Shown one piece after another: positions 11,601-23,900 of a stretch of DNA of 64,000 nucleotides. Both the position numbers and the translations under genes were made by a program. The notes below the pieces were generated by a model. The model was not told the origin of the DNA. It made no database searches and saw nothing but the letters and a program-made list of their open reading frames with translations. Each line of letters starts with the position of its first letter. Position 1 is the stretch's first letter. Origin of the DNA: Neospora caninum Liverpool (lineage: Eukaryota > Apicomplexa > Conoidasida > Eucoccidiorida > Sarcocystidae); the NCBI RefSeq assembly GCF_000208865.1, contig NC_018391.1, positions 124,001-188,000 on the forward strand. Reading direction: 5' to 3'.

Positions 11601-13062
11601 GAACACATTTTTGCATCCCGGAACTGCTCTCGTTGAAAGGCTGGCTCCCAGCCACACACAGGTGCTGTCGTCGTATTCAAAAAGCGGCTCTATAGTCCCC
11701 TCATGCCGCTGTAGTTCCTGTAATGTTTTTGCGGTCGGACAGAATGTCTTCAGATTCACAATAACAAAAGAGCAGAAGGGATGTCTAACCCCATCCAGAA
11801 GCTGGTCCGAAACAGGGGGGCGGTCTCACAAGCAGAGGCATACCGAGACCAGATGGAGCAGCGAGGCTGTCCTTTCCAGCACAGCGGAGTCCGTCTGGTA
11901 GGGCCTGGAGCTCTAGTCAGTTTTAACTCCACTGGAAAGCGCACATGAACGTTAAATTGATAATTATGCATGCCATTTAGCAACAGCGGCGGGGCCCTGG
12001 CCGAGCCAATAATTCTCCTGTCTCTGTGGGACGGATTGGCGGCGTTCGCTTTTGTAATCATGAATGAAACCGACACACATTGCAGTCCAGGTTGGTATGT
12101 GCAGTTTTTTTGCCATTACGTTCTTTTGGCATAAGGTGATTTCTTCGATTACCGACTGTGCCAAAAGTGGGTATTATGCAATTACTCTTATGTATAGCCG
12201 AGACATATCTCTTGTGACGACTGAATGGAAGAGGGGGGCAGAGACGAAGAATTCAACTATAGCAACAAGAGCCCGCTCGTGCTGAGATTGCTCGTGTGTT
12301 TCTGACTCTCCGCGTGTTTACAGTACGGTGAAAACCTTTACAGATCATCTGCTCACACCGACTGCAAGGATGCGGTTGAGCTGTGGTATAGCGAGAAGAA
12401 AAACTACACTTCGTAAGTCTGAGAATTGTATGCGGTGGCAGGATCTCACACCGATTTTGCATCGCCAGCGCGAGGCGAAAACCAGCGCAGTGCTTAAAAC
12501 CCGAGCGTATGTGTGTCATGGGGTTGGTAATTCAGTCTCGGGAAAACCGACTCCCACGGAGCCGTAGTCATCACCGAAGTCGCGCTGACAATGAGCGTCA
12601 TATCGCCTGCGATGTAAAGGACGTGACACTTTCTCCAGTATATTACCTTCCCCTCACGGAACTCTTGCTTTCCGGTTGCAGCTACACAGCTCTCAACTCT
12701 TTCAACTACCAGAACGTCGGCCACTTCACTCAAGTCATGTGGGCAAATAGCACTGGCCTCGGATGTGCATACAGTTCTACGTGCCGTACCATCGTATGCA
12801 ACTACTACCCACCAGGAAACTATATCGGACAGTATCCTTTCAGGTGAGATAAGAGAATGAGTTGAGTTTATCTTTTCTCTAGTTGTTCAAGTTTGCTGCT
12901 TTAAGATAGTCGACGTCTGTGGCTGGCAGAGCACTGTTGCTTTTTTTTATGATGTGGTAGTACAGGGGACGACTTAAGCTGAATATGAGTGTTTGTGTTC
13001 TGGCTTCTCTCTGACCTTCCAGCCGAGCTCAGTACAACAGCCTTGTCCAGAGGGACGCATGA
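8665..13062 (+). CDS. Secreted protein with two CAP/SCP domains and a Thr-rich linker
   Basis: Ten-exon model, 540 residues: 8665-8773, 8959-9348, 9620-9777, 9973-10052, 10184-10363, 10720-10979, 11743-11897, 12324-12412, 12682-12843, 13023-13062. All borders are GT-AG and all phases match. Residues 1-20 are a signal peptide ([20 protein letters not shown]). Residues to about 166 are Ser/Asn-rich. CAP1 spans about 167-305 ([24 protein letters not shown]). Residues 306-392 hold a Thr-rich, probably O-glycosylated linker. CAP2 spans 393-528 ([39 protein letters not shown]). CAP2 keeps the cavity tetrad His439, Glu447, Glu468, His488; CAP1 keeps only the equivalent of Glu468 (Glu241). Each domain is coded by three exons with the same phases (1-0, 0-2, 2-2), pointing to internal duplication. 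CAP proteins are usually extracellular; the ligand here is unknown. The family call is secure and the exact first exon less so. Confidence 0.86.
10790..10965 (+). repeat. ACN/ACG triplet-rich tract coding the Thr-rich linker
   Basis: Imperfect ACA/ACG/ACC/ACT runs within exon 6 of the double-CAP gene, read as long Thr runs broken by Ser and Arg. The tract sits exactly between the two CAP domains, as mucin-like spacers do in secreted coccidian proteins. Its repeat nature makes length variation between strains likely (inference). Confidence 0.8.
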
Positions 13063-14997
13063 CAATGCGCAGCCCTTGTTGGGTGACAGGCCAGGAGAAA
13101 TCAGGCCAGCAACTAAAACCAATACGCCCCTCACTTCAGTGAGCTTGCCACCAAGTGTTTTGTGGTTGGTGTTACCAAATCAAATACAGGACAGCCAAGA
13201 TGCCTTCGAAACGAAGTGACGCTTTTTTAGAATTCCAAAGCTCAGTGATCTGTTTCATTTTGTGGCAATGTGTGCGTTGCCTTGCAGTTTGTTTGTTTAA
13301 GTTTGATAGTGCGCAGCTAGTCATTGCTTAGCTGGTATGGGTCCACCAACAGATAAACTTCTTGATGAGGTTCAGCCTCCAAAGGGCCATCAAACTGTTT
13401 TAGATCTAGGTGTTGTGCGCGCGAATTCTCAATAGTAAGAACCGAGTGCAGTAAGGCTAGTGAGAAGTTCTGCAAGAAAAAGGAATGAGGTTAAAGTCCC
13501 ACTTCCGCCTTCACATAGCCCTCAAATTGTGTTTACAAAGCGGCAAAACTTGTTTTCCCCCCCCTCTCCGTCTGTTGCTAAAAAGAAAACCTTGGGTGAC
13601 AAAACTTTGCTCCGTTGTCAGACGACAACATGAGTGGCCAGCATAATCGCTGCTCCACGATGACATAGGTGCATGCGCTACACTACAACGGTAGGGCTGC
13701 CACGAAGGTGGCAGCGGTCAACTACCCTAGGGTTCACAATGGTGCCGCGTTTGTCGACCTTCCTGATCATCATCTCGAGAGAGACCGTCCGACTGCGGAG
13801 CTAGAAAGTATTTCTGATTCACGGTGCATCTAGTGGATGCTCCTGTCATTTACGGCTTCCTCTATCGTCCGGCTAGGTAGAAAGAAAGACATGTCCTGAA
13901 ATGAACAGGATACTCAACTTGCTGCGGCGTACACAAATAGTGCTTGACGACGTTCGCCTGCAGGGACTTGCGGATCTCCTACCCTTTCTCTGAGGCCATA
14001 TTCAGTTGGGGCTGGTGCCGACAAACACCGGAAAATACCACCAAAACTGCTCATTTTCATGTTATATTGCTCTCTGCTTGCGCATGCGCTCGCGGAAGAA
14101 CGCGGCCATGCATAATGCTGCATACGCAACACAGGTTTGCCTGCCTTTGTAGTTTCCTTGAAAAATCTGAATCTCCCAGTAGTTAGCCACCCAACAAAAT
14201 AGAGGCGAGCATTAGCAAGGTAATAGCGTGACAACGATATGGAGAATTGCTTGCGGTTGGAACGGCGTAGCATATACGTGCAAAAGTGCCGCTCAAGCTC
14301 AATTTAAAATCTGATATTCACATACGCTTTTTACCATTCCTGATTGGAATATAGAGCGTTTTGGTAGTTCACTTAATCAGGACTCTAAATTGTAAAACTC
14401 TCCCATGTTTGGTTAGATACCAAGCGCCTAGTCTAGGTTTTCCTCAGCTGCGGTCTTGGCCAGTTTATGACGAAACGAGTTTTCAAGAAATCTACCGTCC
14501 TTCAGAGTACCACTCCTAGCCGTTGAATTTTGCCAATTCTACCAGCTCAGAAACATCTCCGGATTGGAGCTCTTCCGCCTCATGACATGACCATCCACTT
14601 TCTGGCTGCAGAAACATCCTCCATTTTCGGCTGTGTCCGCGACGGAATAAGACAATCTACAGCATGGTCTGACGGGCCCGAGCCTGTGTAGAACCGAGAG
14701 CGGCTACCGCTGAGTAGCCTGGGAATGCTTTTCCCAGCTTACTTAACTCTGAAAAGAATGGTTGACTCGACAAGTGGCAGGCGGTTCTGTCTCCAGTGCT
14801 ATCAGGAACTCAACTTCACAAATCCCCATGATACTATCGCATAAAAACTATGCTCCGACCGCGTCCCAAGTTTCTTATAAGCCTGTTCTTTTAGGGGCCC
14901 TTGTGTTTTCTACGGCAATTTACTCGCTGCTCTTTCTCAGATTGGGGGTCTTCCCTTGTCTTGTGCGTCGGATCCTCGTCCTCTTTCGAGCATCGAA
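13063..14997. other. Spacer between the CAP gene and CFAP74
   Basis: About 1.9 kb with only short frames lacking domains. Both flanking genes read rightwards, so it should contain the CAP gene 3' untranslated region and the CFAP74 promoter and leader. A T/C run at 13552-13567 is the only obvious low-complexity patch. Confidence 0.5.
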
Positions 14998-17900
14998 ATG
15001 GAAGAAGGCTACCATCGCAAGGGACACACCGTCCCAGGGGTAAATCTGACAGAGAGCAATGACTATATCGAACGCCCTCATTCTCCGGCCACTCAGGCCG
15101 TGGTCCACCGCGCGAAATGCGCTGTCCGATCGTCCTCAATACCGGCTATGCCTGGCTCCGGAGTTTCTTTGTCTATCAACGAGTATCGCCGGAGAAAAGA
15201 AGAGAGGTACGAGCGCGTGGAGTTCACACATTCTGCGGAATCAACAGTTTCTTTGCCGCGAACAGCCACCGCGAATGAACTTGGGAGAACAGCGGGCAAA
15301 CTCGAAGCTGTGACGGCATCAAACACAAACATCGGTGGGCAGTGAACAAGAAAACACTGTTGTAGCCTAGCACGCTGTCGGTTGTGCGCCATGAGCAGCA
15401 GAACGTTCTAAATAGATGGTGACGATCCCTTCCGCAGGAACAGGACTCGCTCTTGCCACAACCTCGAGAGTAAGGAAGCGTCTGTCACGGTGTTTTAGGA
15501 ATCACTGAGGAAATGAGGAAACCTGCTTTGCCCGTAACTACTCTAATAACTACTCCTGTCGTACCTCCAAAAGTAAACAGAAGAGTAAGGCCACGGGAAG
15601 CACAGTAGATGCCCTGTTCGGTAGCTGTGTAAAAAGCCGTATTGGTACTTAACCAATAGAAGAGCTTAGACCCTGTAAGAATGGCGTTGACCAAGTGACA
15701 GGCATCTTTTTTCTGGGAGCAGCCCGCACTGAGTGTCAGTTGCCGATTTTGCAGCAACAATGATCTGGTGTTTCCCCTCGTTTTGAAAAGAACAAGTGCC
15801 ATCGGCTGTGTTTCTACGCGAACGTGGCTGTGTAGGACAGCCAGTACAAACCAGAGCCTTTCCAGACTCTGTTAGGTACGCTCCAGCCACTCAACGCTGT
15901 ACGCGTCAAACGTTCTGGATGCCTGCAGCTTGCACGTCCCTGTTACGCGCGGCATCCTGCAGCATTTTTTGTTCAGGAGAAGAAACACAGCTGAGGCTGA
16001 GCGAAAGCAAGAGGAGAAGCGTCTCATGGATCGGGCTAAGCGCCTCGTCCGGTTTAAGCAGTCTCTCGACAAGGCGATGAGCGAAGTCGCCTCCTGCAGT
16101 GAAAAAAATCGGAAGAAACAGGCGGAGCAACAAGAGAGACAACGCAGTGAGCGGAGATGGAGAGCCGACCATTCGCTCCTCAAATAGGCTTGTTAGTTTT
16201 GTTTGTTGCCCGTTGGGTTCTTGTTCTCTCTGTTTGATAGGTTTCACTCGTCAAACACCAATATCGAGGAGGCCGAGAATGCCTATCCACAGTGTGTTAG
16301 AGGCGCAATTTTGCCACCGGTTCGAATCCCCTCACGACTCAGTTCCGTGACTCCAATCTGTACACAGAACAGAGACAGCACTAGTCAGAAAATGTCTCCT
16401 GAGCGCAAGGGAGCTCTGCCGACAAAACTCAGCCGGAAGTGTCTGTGTTCCCACGGGGTCCCATTTTCTATCGTCGTGAAGCGTTTCGTGTCTCGTTATT
16501 GACGTTGCACGCGGCGGGATTCACTGACTCTGTTTGCGTTGCCGGCTCTACCGGAGTTCCGCTTTTTGTCGATCGTTCTAGCTGAAGCCTTGCACTTGAT
16601 CGGCGCTGGACAAAATCCTGCTCAAGTGTACAAGATCCGAGAGGTGGAGAGCAGAGTAGAACGAAAGACCCAGACACTTGCGCAGGAACAGCAACGCCGA
16701 AAAGCGATTCTTATCGAGCGCTTGGCAGATGAAGACCGGTGGCAAGAAACGATCGAAGCCCATGAAAGGCAACAGCGGAATTCCGAAAGGCGATTCGAGG
16801 AAGAAATAGGTCAGCACATGTCAAAAGAGAGCACGAAGGCCGCCGGGCACCGCTCCCAGAAAAAAGTTTGAGAACTCCGGATGCTTCAGCCCGGTCGTAT
16901 GTGGCTGCTGGAACGAGTCTCTCCGAACAAGTAATGGGTGAGAAATCATCCACCCAAGTGCCTGTTGCTTCGGTTTATTGGAAGCACTATGCGGGTTGTT
17001 CACGTTTGCTTTGACCTACAAGCAACAAGAATCGGGTTTTGTAAAAACCCGCATGTCGCGATCTTGTCAAGCATAGATGCACTACTCTAGTTACAAGGCC
17101 TCGCCCACGGCATTGTCACAAGTATCTTACCCTTCAGGAGAAACCACTGGAGTCGGATGCTGTCTGTTTCTTCTAGGCACGTGCACATCGTTCAGGATTT
17201 TGAAATTTGTTTTTCTCCAGGCATCTTGCGGCAGAGAGAAATTTCAAATTATCTGCACAAGATGACCGGCGTCGAGGATCCGTCAGCCGTCGCCTCGACG
17301 GCCGCGGAAGGAGGAAACATGATTTTCGCCAGTTCTTTGATTCGAAAAACCACGGGGACAACGCGGGCTTCTACGCGATTTCCTTGCTCAGACGGGACGG
17401 GCACAGACACTCTCGCAAACGACACCCGATGCTCGCGGTTCACTTTCTCAGACAACGATGACAAAGACTTGGGGTGAGCTCCCACATCATCTCCGCGCAC
17501 AAGCAGTAAAGATGGGGCCGAGCAGCACACCGGGACACTTGCCCGACCGCATGACGTTTCCAATGCGTTTGCCTCGATGCCTTCCGCCGCTGCCGTGCCA
17601 CAGCGTAAGTTGCTGGCGAAGAGTCCGTGGGGGAGGTGTCCAAGGTGCCTCGCCTTTACCTTGGAGAGGAATTGAAGAGTGGAGAGCACCTAGGTCGAAG
17701 ACCCGCTCCTCACTGTGAGCTGTCGCTTTGGGAGTTCTCTGCCTCCACATGTTTTGGTTGGCCCACACGGTGCCGCCGCTCTGTCCCTCTGTTCCTGACC
17801 GCAGGAACTGTGCGTCGTTCGCACGGAGAGAGAAGTTCCAGTGGAAGCCGAAACTCAGCAAATTCGAGCGGCAGAGCCTGCGGCGTTCTCTCAACGCGCA

Positions 17901-20900
17901 AAAGCAGAACATGCTGCGAGGCGAAGTCCAGAAGGCAGCCGGGAAGGTCCACACGGGCCCGAGTTTTCGCGCGAAGCCGGAGATCATCCACTTTGAGAAC
18001 TTTGAGCCGGGCCAAGTTTACAAGAAAACCATCGAAGTCACCAACATCAGCATGACATTCAACACCTTCCGCATCGTCCCCGTCCCGGAAGATCTGCGCG
18101 ACATCATAGAAGTGGACTTTACCCCGCCCGGACGCATGTCGGCGGGGACCACGACGAGTTTTACCGTCACGTTCTGCCCGAAAAAGAACGCAGATGTCAT
18201 CTCAAAAATCTCCATTTTGGCGCCAACGGGTCCCGAAGAGTTCCCCCTGCGGTGCTCCACCAAGAAAACCGTCTTGACATTCTCCCCCCCGCTAGTCGAC
18301 GTCCAAGACTTCATAGCAAACGCCCGAGAAGACAGCTCCAGCACAGAGGCAGACGCCCCGAACGAAGCGACGCACACAGACGCCACGCCACTCGCTTCTG
18401 GTAGGCATAACGCATGTCCGAGTTTCGCTTCTGCTGGCCTCATCGTCGTCTGCACGTCTCCTTAAACTCGCCATGGAACCTCGTTCAAACTCGCCTCCAG
18501 TATCGATATAGATACAGCGATTTGTTTATACACATGTTGGTTTGCGTGCCTGCAGTTGCCTGTATATTTGCAGTGAGTCCCCTCAGATATATATATATAT
18601 ATATATACATACATACATATACATGAACCGGTAATTAGGTACGTAAATAGGCTTGTGCACGCTTTCTGTGTTCTTCTTCTTTCTGGATTGTGTGTGAGAA
18701 ACCCGAGGAGGCGAGCGCCTGGCTCAGCGCTACTGGACTGATCCCAGATGTCTAAACTTGCGTCTGTTTGTAAAACCTCTCTGACGCTCGATGCACCCAC
18801 AGGCACACGAGCGCGACAGTGCCGCAGCGGAAGCCTGCCTCATGTTCCCCCTCATGGAGCGTCCTGTCGCGAGTCTGTTTTCTGCCTCGCTTTTCGCTAG
18901 ATGCCTGAGGCGTGTGCATTCCGCGTGGTTCGCAGAGCTGCGGCCGCAGGGCCTCGAGCGTCACGGGAGCAGCGCAACTTCCTTTTCTCGGCCTGCAGAC
19001 GGAGAGGCCGAGGGGCTCGAGAGAATGCTCGCTTTGGACATGGGGGAATTGCAGCTGGGCGCAGTCGGGACGTGTTCGCTGCGCATTCGAAACGAAGGAG
19101 CCCTGGCGTCAGAGTATCTGCTACTGCCTCTCGTGTGCAACGTCTCCAGTCTGTCCTTTCCTCTCTCACGACCCTCCGAGGACTCGCCCGTTCTCCCAGG
19201 CACGGACGACGCCTTGCCGAGCACTCTGTTGCCCGGCGAGGCCGAGAGTGCGGCCGAGCCGCCTCTCTCGGCTTCTGGGCCTGCTCTCGCGTCCCAGACA
19301 GGCGGCAAGACTGGATCCGACGCGACACAACGGAAAGGAGACGAAGGCGAGAGAAGCAGGGACACGACCGGTTACGCGGCCTCGCCTGCTGCCTTCTCGG
19401 AGCCGTTCCAGGACACCCTCGAGGCTGTGGAAATGGTGTCGGCCGACAAACTGGTGACGGGCGCCTCTTTCAACGAAGGCCAGCGACTCGCAGACATCCC
19501 GGGGCTTTTGAATCTCCTAAACCAGTGGACGTATGAGCCTATGAATCTCCAGCATTTGGTGCTTGAGAACGCGATTTCCTCTTTCGCCCCGAGAAAGATG
19601 ACGGCCATCCGCTTCAGCTACGCCCCTTTCGAGCCCGGCGACTTCTACGCGCTCTTCCTCCTCAAGACGCGCAATCCGCTCGTAAGAAAAAAGGCAGAGA
19701 AGAGATAGGAACAGGGGGAGAAAAGCCGAGAGAAGGAGAAACACGACGAACGGGAGATCGAAGGAAATGGAAAAGTTGAAGTGGCTTATCTGCAGCCCGG
19801 CGCGTTGTGGCCATGTCGACGGGCACCTCCCATCTCCTCAGTGAACATTCCTGCATTTTTGGGTCGCGTCTTCTCTCCCTTTTCTCTGCTCTCGCCTTTG
19901 TTCTCTCCGCGTGTCCACCTTGCTCTCTCTAGATCGGTCTGTTTGTCTGACGTCCTCCCGCCTCGTTCCCTGTGTTGCCCTCTCCCGGTTGTCTCTGCCT
20001 GTCTTGCCGTTCTGCCTGTACGCGTGCGTCGGCGTCTCGCTTTCCCTCTCTCCCGCTCCTCCCCCAAGGTCCCTTCGTTGTTTCCTTGGTTCTCCGAATT
20101 GCTGTGCTTTGCGGTCGTCTCTGGCGCTGAAAAGGAGTTTCCTCTCCCTCGCCCTCCTCTGCTCTGTCCCTCTTACCCCCTCCCCGCCGTTTGCTTCTCC
20201 TCGCTCGAAACCGTGCAGGTCCGCGACCGCCTCGTAGCGGTGCAATGTCGCTGTCTGCCGCCTCCCATCTCGGTCGAATCCGCGCAGTACGACTTTGGAG
20301 TCTGCATCGTTGGGAACACGTACTCCCAGCAGCTCTCGTTCCACAATTCCCAGAACTCGACGATGAAGGTCTGGGTCACTTCGCCCTCGCTGGGATCCGA
20401 AGGCGAGCTCTGCCTCGAGCCTCGTTCTTCGTTCATCCAGGCGCACCAACGCTTAACCGTCACAGCGACGTTCCGTCCCAAGGAAGAATTCTTCGACAGA
20501 TTCCCGCAGTACGTCCAAGAGCTCGACGCCGACGTCCGGCGGAAACACCCAGGCTCCCTCGCCTTCGCCATTCTCGTCCGTGTCGAAGGCGCAGACCAAG
20601 TCCTGCCGGTGGAAACAAGGCTAACCGGTGAGGCCGAAACATGCTGCAAGAAAGAATGCGAAGCGAAGAAAGAGAAAGAGAAAAAGAAAAAGAACGAGAG
20701 AACGCGAAAGAGGGAGGGAAAGAGGGATAAGGGAAGGGAGCGAAAGAGTGAGAGAGGGGAAGAATGAGGGAACAGGCGCGAGCGAGGCGCGTTCCCTCCT
20801 GTTTCGCAGACAGGTCGACGGGGCCCCTCGAGTTCGTGACTGCCGAGCCTCTGTTACTCGTATTTCGGGAACCTGCGCTTTTGCCAGCTGCTCGTTTCTC

Positions 20901-23900
20901 GCGCGTCCGCGTTTGTGTGCAGGCATGGTGACTCGGAAAGAGATTGTGGTTTCTCCTCCCACTCTGGATTTCGGGCCCTGCTGTGAAGGCTCCGCCGTCT
21001 CTACGCCCCTGGTGCTCTTCAACCCTTCTCTCCTGATCATGGAGTACGCCTTCTGTCGTCTTCACCAGGACATTGCGATTTACAACTCCTGCGATGCGGA
21101 CAACCTGTGCCCGGATTCGTCCGTCGCATCTCTCAGCTCATCCTCTTCCTCCTCGTCCTCTGCGTTCCCTGCTTTCCCTGCTTTCCCTGCCGCTGTGTCG
21201 CCTTCGAGTAAACATGCCCTGAGGTGGGTGGACGCCTTCGACAGCAAGGCGACGGGAACGCGTGCGTTGTCGAGCAGTGTCTGTACACCGGGGCCCAGGT
21301 CGCCTTTTGCAGGTCCGCCGTCCTTCTCTCCTGCGTTTCTCTCGGAGCTCGAGGAGCAACACATCCTCCCGCAGAATCGCCTCACTCACATGCAGCGAGG
21401 CGAGTACGGGTACCTGCTTCCCGGCGAAATCCGGAAAGTTCTTGCCGTGTACAGCCCCAACAAGCACTCGCCGGAGAGCTCCAATTTCGGCGGGCTGCGG
21501 ACTGATCCCTCCGACTCGGGTGTGCGTACAGACGCTTTCGTGCTCCGGACGCTAGTAGGCAGCCAGGCTGCGCTGGAGACGCGGATTTCTTGGAAAGCTG
21601 CTCCGTCTTTGGCAAAAGTCTCCTTCACGCCTGCCGCGACTCTCCGCCTACCAGCGGTGCCCATCGAGGAATCGGTGTGTGGCACGCTCTACATGCGTCT
21701 GCTTCCCTCGCGTTTCCCCAAGGGGTTCCAAGCCACCAAGAAGCTTGCCTTTCTGGCTCCTACGTCTTCCTCGGGCCCCAGCTCTGTTTCTTCTCCTCCC
21801 CTCTCTTCTCCCTCCCTGAAGGTCACCTCAGAGCAAGCAGGAGCGGAACGGCGCGAAGAAGCGGCGAGCTCCGATGCGACCCTGGGCCCTTATGCCTCCC
21901 CTGCTGTCAGGCCTTGCGGCCGAGGCAGGCTCCGAACGGAGACAGAGAACTCGCGGAAGAAGCCTTGCTCACCGCCTTCGCTCTCGCACGACGCGCAGGA
22001 GGAGAACGCCTGCTGTGGGGTTCTTTGGGTGGAGGTTCTCGCGCCTCCGTTTGCTCTCGCCGCCCTCCAGTTCAACCCAGCTTGCTTCGCCCTCTCTGCG
22101 AGAGAGCCGTCGCAAAAGATCGCTGTCTCCTTCTCGCCCGACGGCGCCTACTTGCGGCGAACCGCGAAAAAACCATCGATCTCCCCGCAGGTTCCCGCGC
22201 GAAGCGAGGCTGACACTCTCGCCCGGTCCCCTGTGTTGGGAGGCACACAGATGGGGCGCGACCAGACTAGGGAAGAGGTCGGGATCTCTCCGGCTGCTGC
22301 CGGGCTGGGTCAGGCTGCGGCAGGCGAGAAACCCCGAGAGCATCCGAACGAGAAAGCCCCCAAAACGCTTACATTCGCTGTTGAGGCCAAGTCAGCGAGC
22401 AAGGAGATGCGCAACGACAGCGTGCCAGAGACCGCAGAGAAGGAAAAAGAAGAAGACGCAGAAGAAGAGGGAAAAGATGAAGAGCACCTAAAAGAAGTTC
22501 GCGAGTACGGAGGCGTCCGGTGGACATCGAGTCTTCTCCCCTCGCCTCTCTTGGACAAGGAGGAAGGCGTTTGGGCCTCTGCCGGAGGGGACGTGAAACC
22601 GGAAGAAGGGCCTTTGGAGCGAAAGAAATCTCCAAATGCATGCGTCCATGCACAATGGATCATCCCCGTCAGATGCCGCGTCGCGAAAGGTAGCGCAGAC
22701 GACGAGTTCTTTTCTTTCCTTCAGGTGCGGCTGCCTGAACATCTCACCACAACAGACTAACGCCGAGACCGCCGCCTGCTTGAAGACAGCGGGAACAGGC
22801 ATATCCATACACCAACGAACACATTCCGACCAAACATTTCTACAGATACCCCTATCTGTGCATATACATATATATATATATATATATATAAAGTATGCCG
22901 ATATAGGTAGAGGCAGATGTCTATTCAACATGTAGTTTCACGTATTTCATGAAGTGTTTGTGTCTCAGTCTCCTCACATATTGCCAGGGCTTCGGGTTTG
23001 GCCCCCCTTGCAAAGAGACGTTAGAAGAGCGAGGCGTTGTTTTTTCCTCCGCCCGCTGTCTCTTTCTCTCCACTCTGTGTCTCCTCTCCAGGTGTCGACC
23101 TGCGCAACGCCTGCTCTCCTCTCGGCCTCGCCTGCCGTGCTGGACTTTGGAGACGTCACCGTGGGGGCTGAGGCTCGGCTGCGATGCAGCTTGGCCTCTA
23201 CGCCGGCCCTGGCTAGCGCCTCCGCTTCGCCGTCCCGGCATTCCGGGTCTTCCGCGGCACCTGCTGTTTTTCTGAGAGCTGAGGAACTGCCTTTCTCTTC
23301 CTGCTTCGAGCTCGTCAGCCCGCTGCGTCCACTCCATCCTGAGAAACCGCTCACTCTCTCTGTGGCCTTTCACCCCAGGGCGCCGCAGGTACATGGAGAC
23401 GCGAAGGCGTGCAAAGGGAAAGAAAGAGGGAACTCGAGTCTGCACGCACCACGCGACAAGCACGCAAGTTTCTCGTTGGCGAGCGCCGAGCCCTCGGCTC
23501 GAAACGACCCTGAGGGCTCAACACATGCGGCGATCGGCGACACCTCCGCTTCCGCGAAGCCTTTTACAGAAATAAAGAAATGCACAACTCTACACATATG
23601 CGTTTCTGTGCACAGAGATATAAACACGGCGAGATCCACATAGATATGTCCCGGACCTATATTTACATGCATACAGGCTTATGAATCCGTATGGATGGAT
23701 GTTTCCATGTAAAGGGACAAGTCTAGATCTATGCATGTGCAGGTGAATGGATGCATAGTTGTTCCTTTAAATGAAGAAGGAGGAGTTTGGAATGTTGTGT
23801 GTCTTTCCGTTGGTGTTTGTATGTGTCCGCCGCGGGGAGGGCCGGCGCTTCACGCGTTTGTCTTTCCGTTTCGGGTGAAAATGCTTCAGACTTATCGAGC

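Noticed and set aside
13914..14273. 119-residue minus-strand frame
   Set aside because: No domain or signal peptide, and biased composition in the spacer before CFAP74.
16300..16345. tRNA-like B-box (GGTTCGAATCC)
   Set aside because: The flanks do not form a T-arm (only two adjacent pairs), no anticodon arm or A-box lies at the right distance, and it sits in a probable CFAP74 intron.
22690..22724. 35-base mini-intron at the end of CFAP74 exon 8 (GTAGCG ... TTCAG)
   Set aside because: Too short for a normal intron and unnecessary, since the donor at 22724 gives the matching phase 0 for the next exon.
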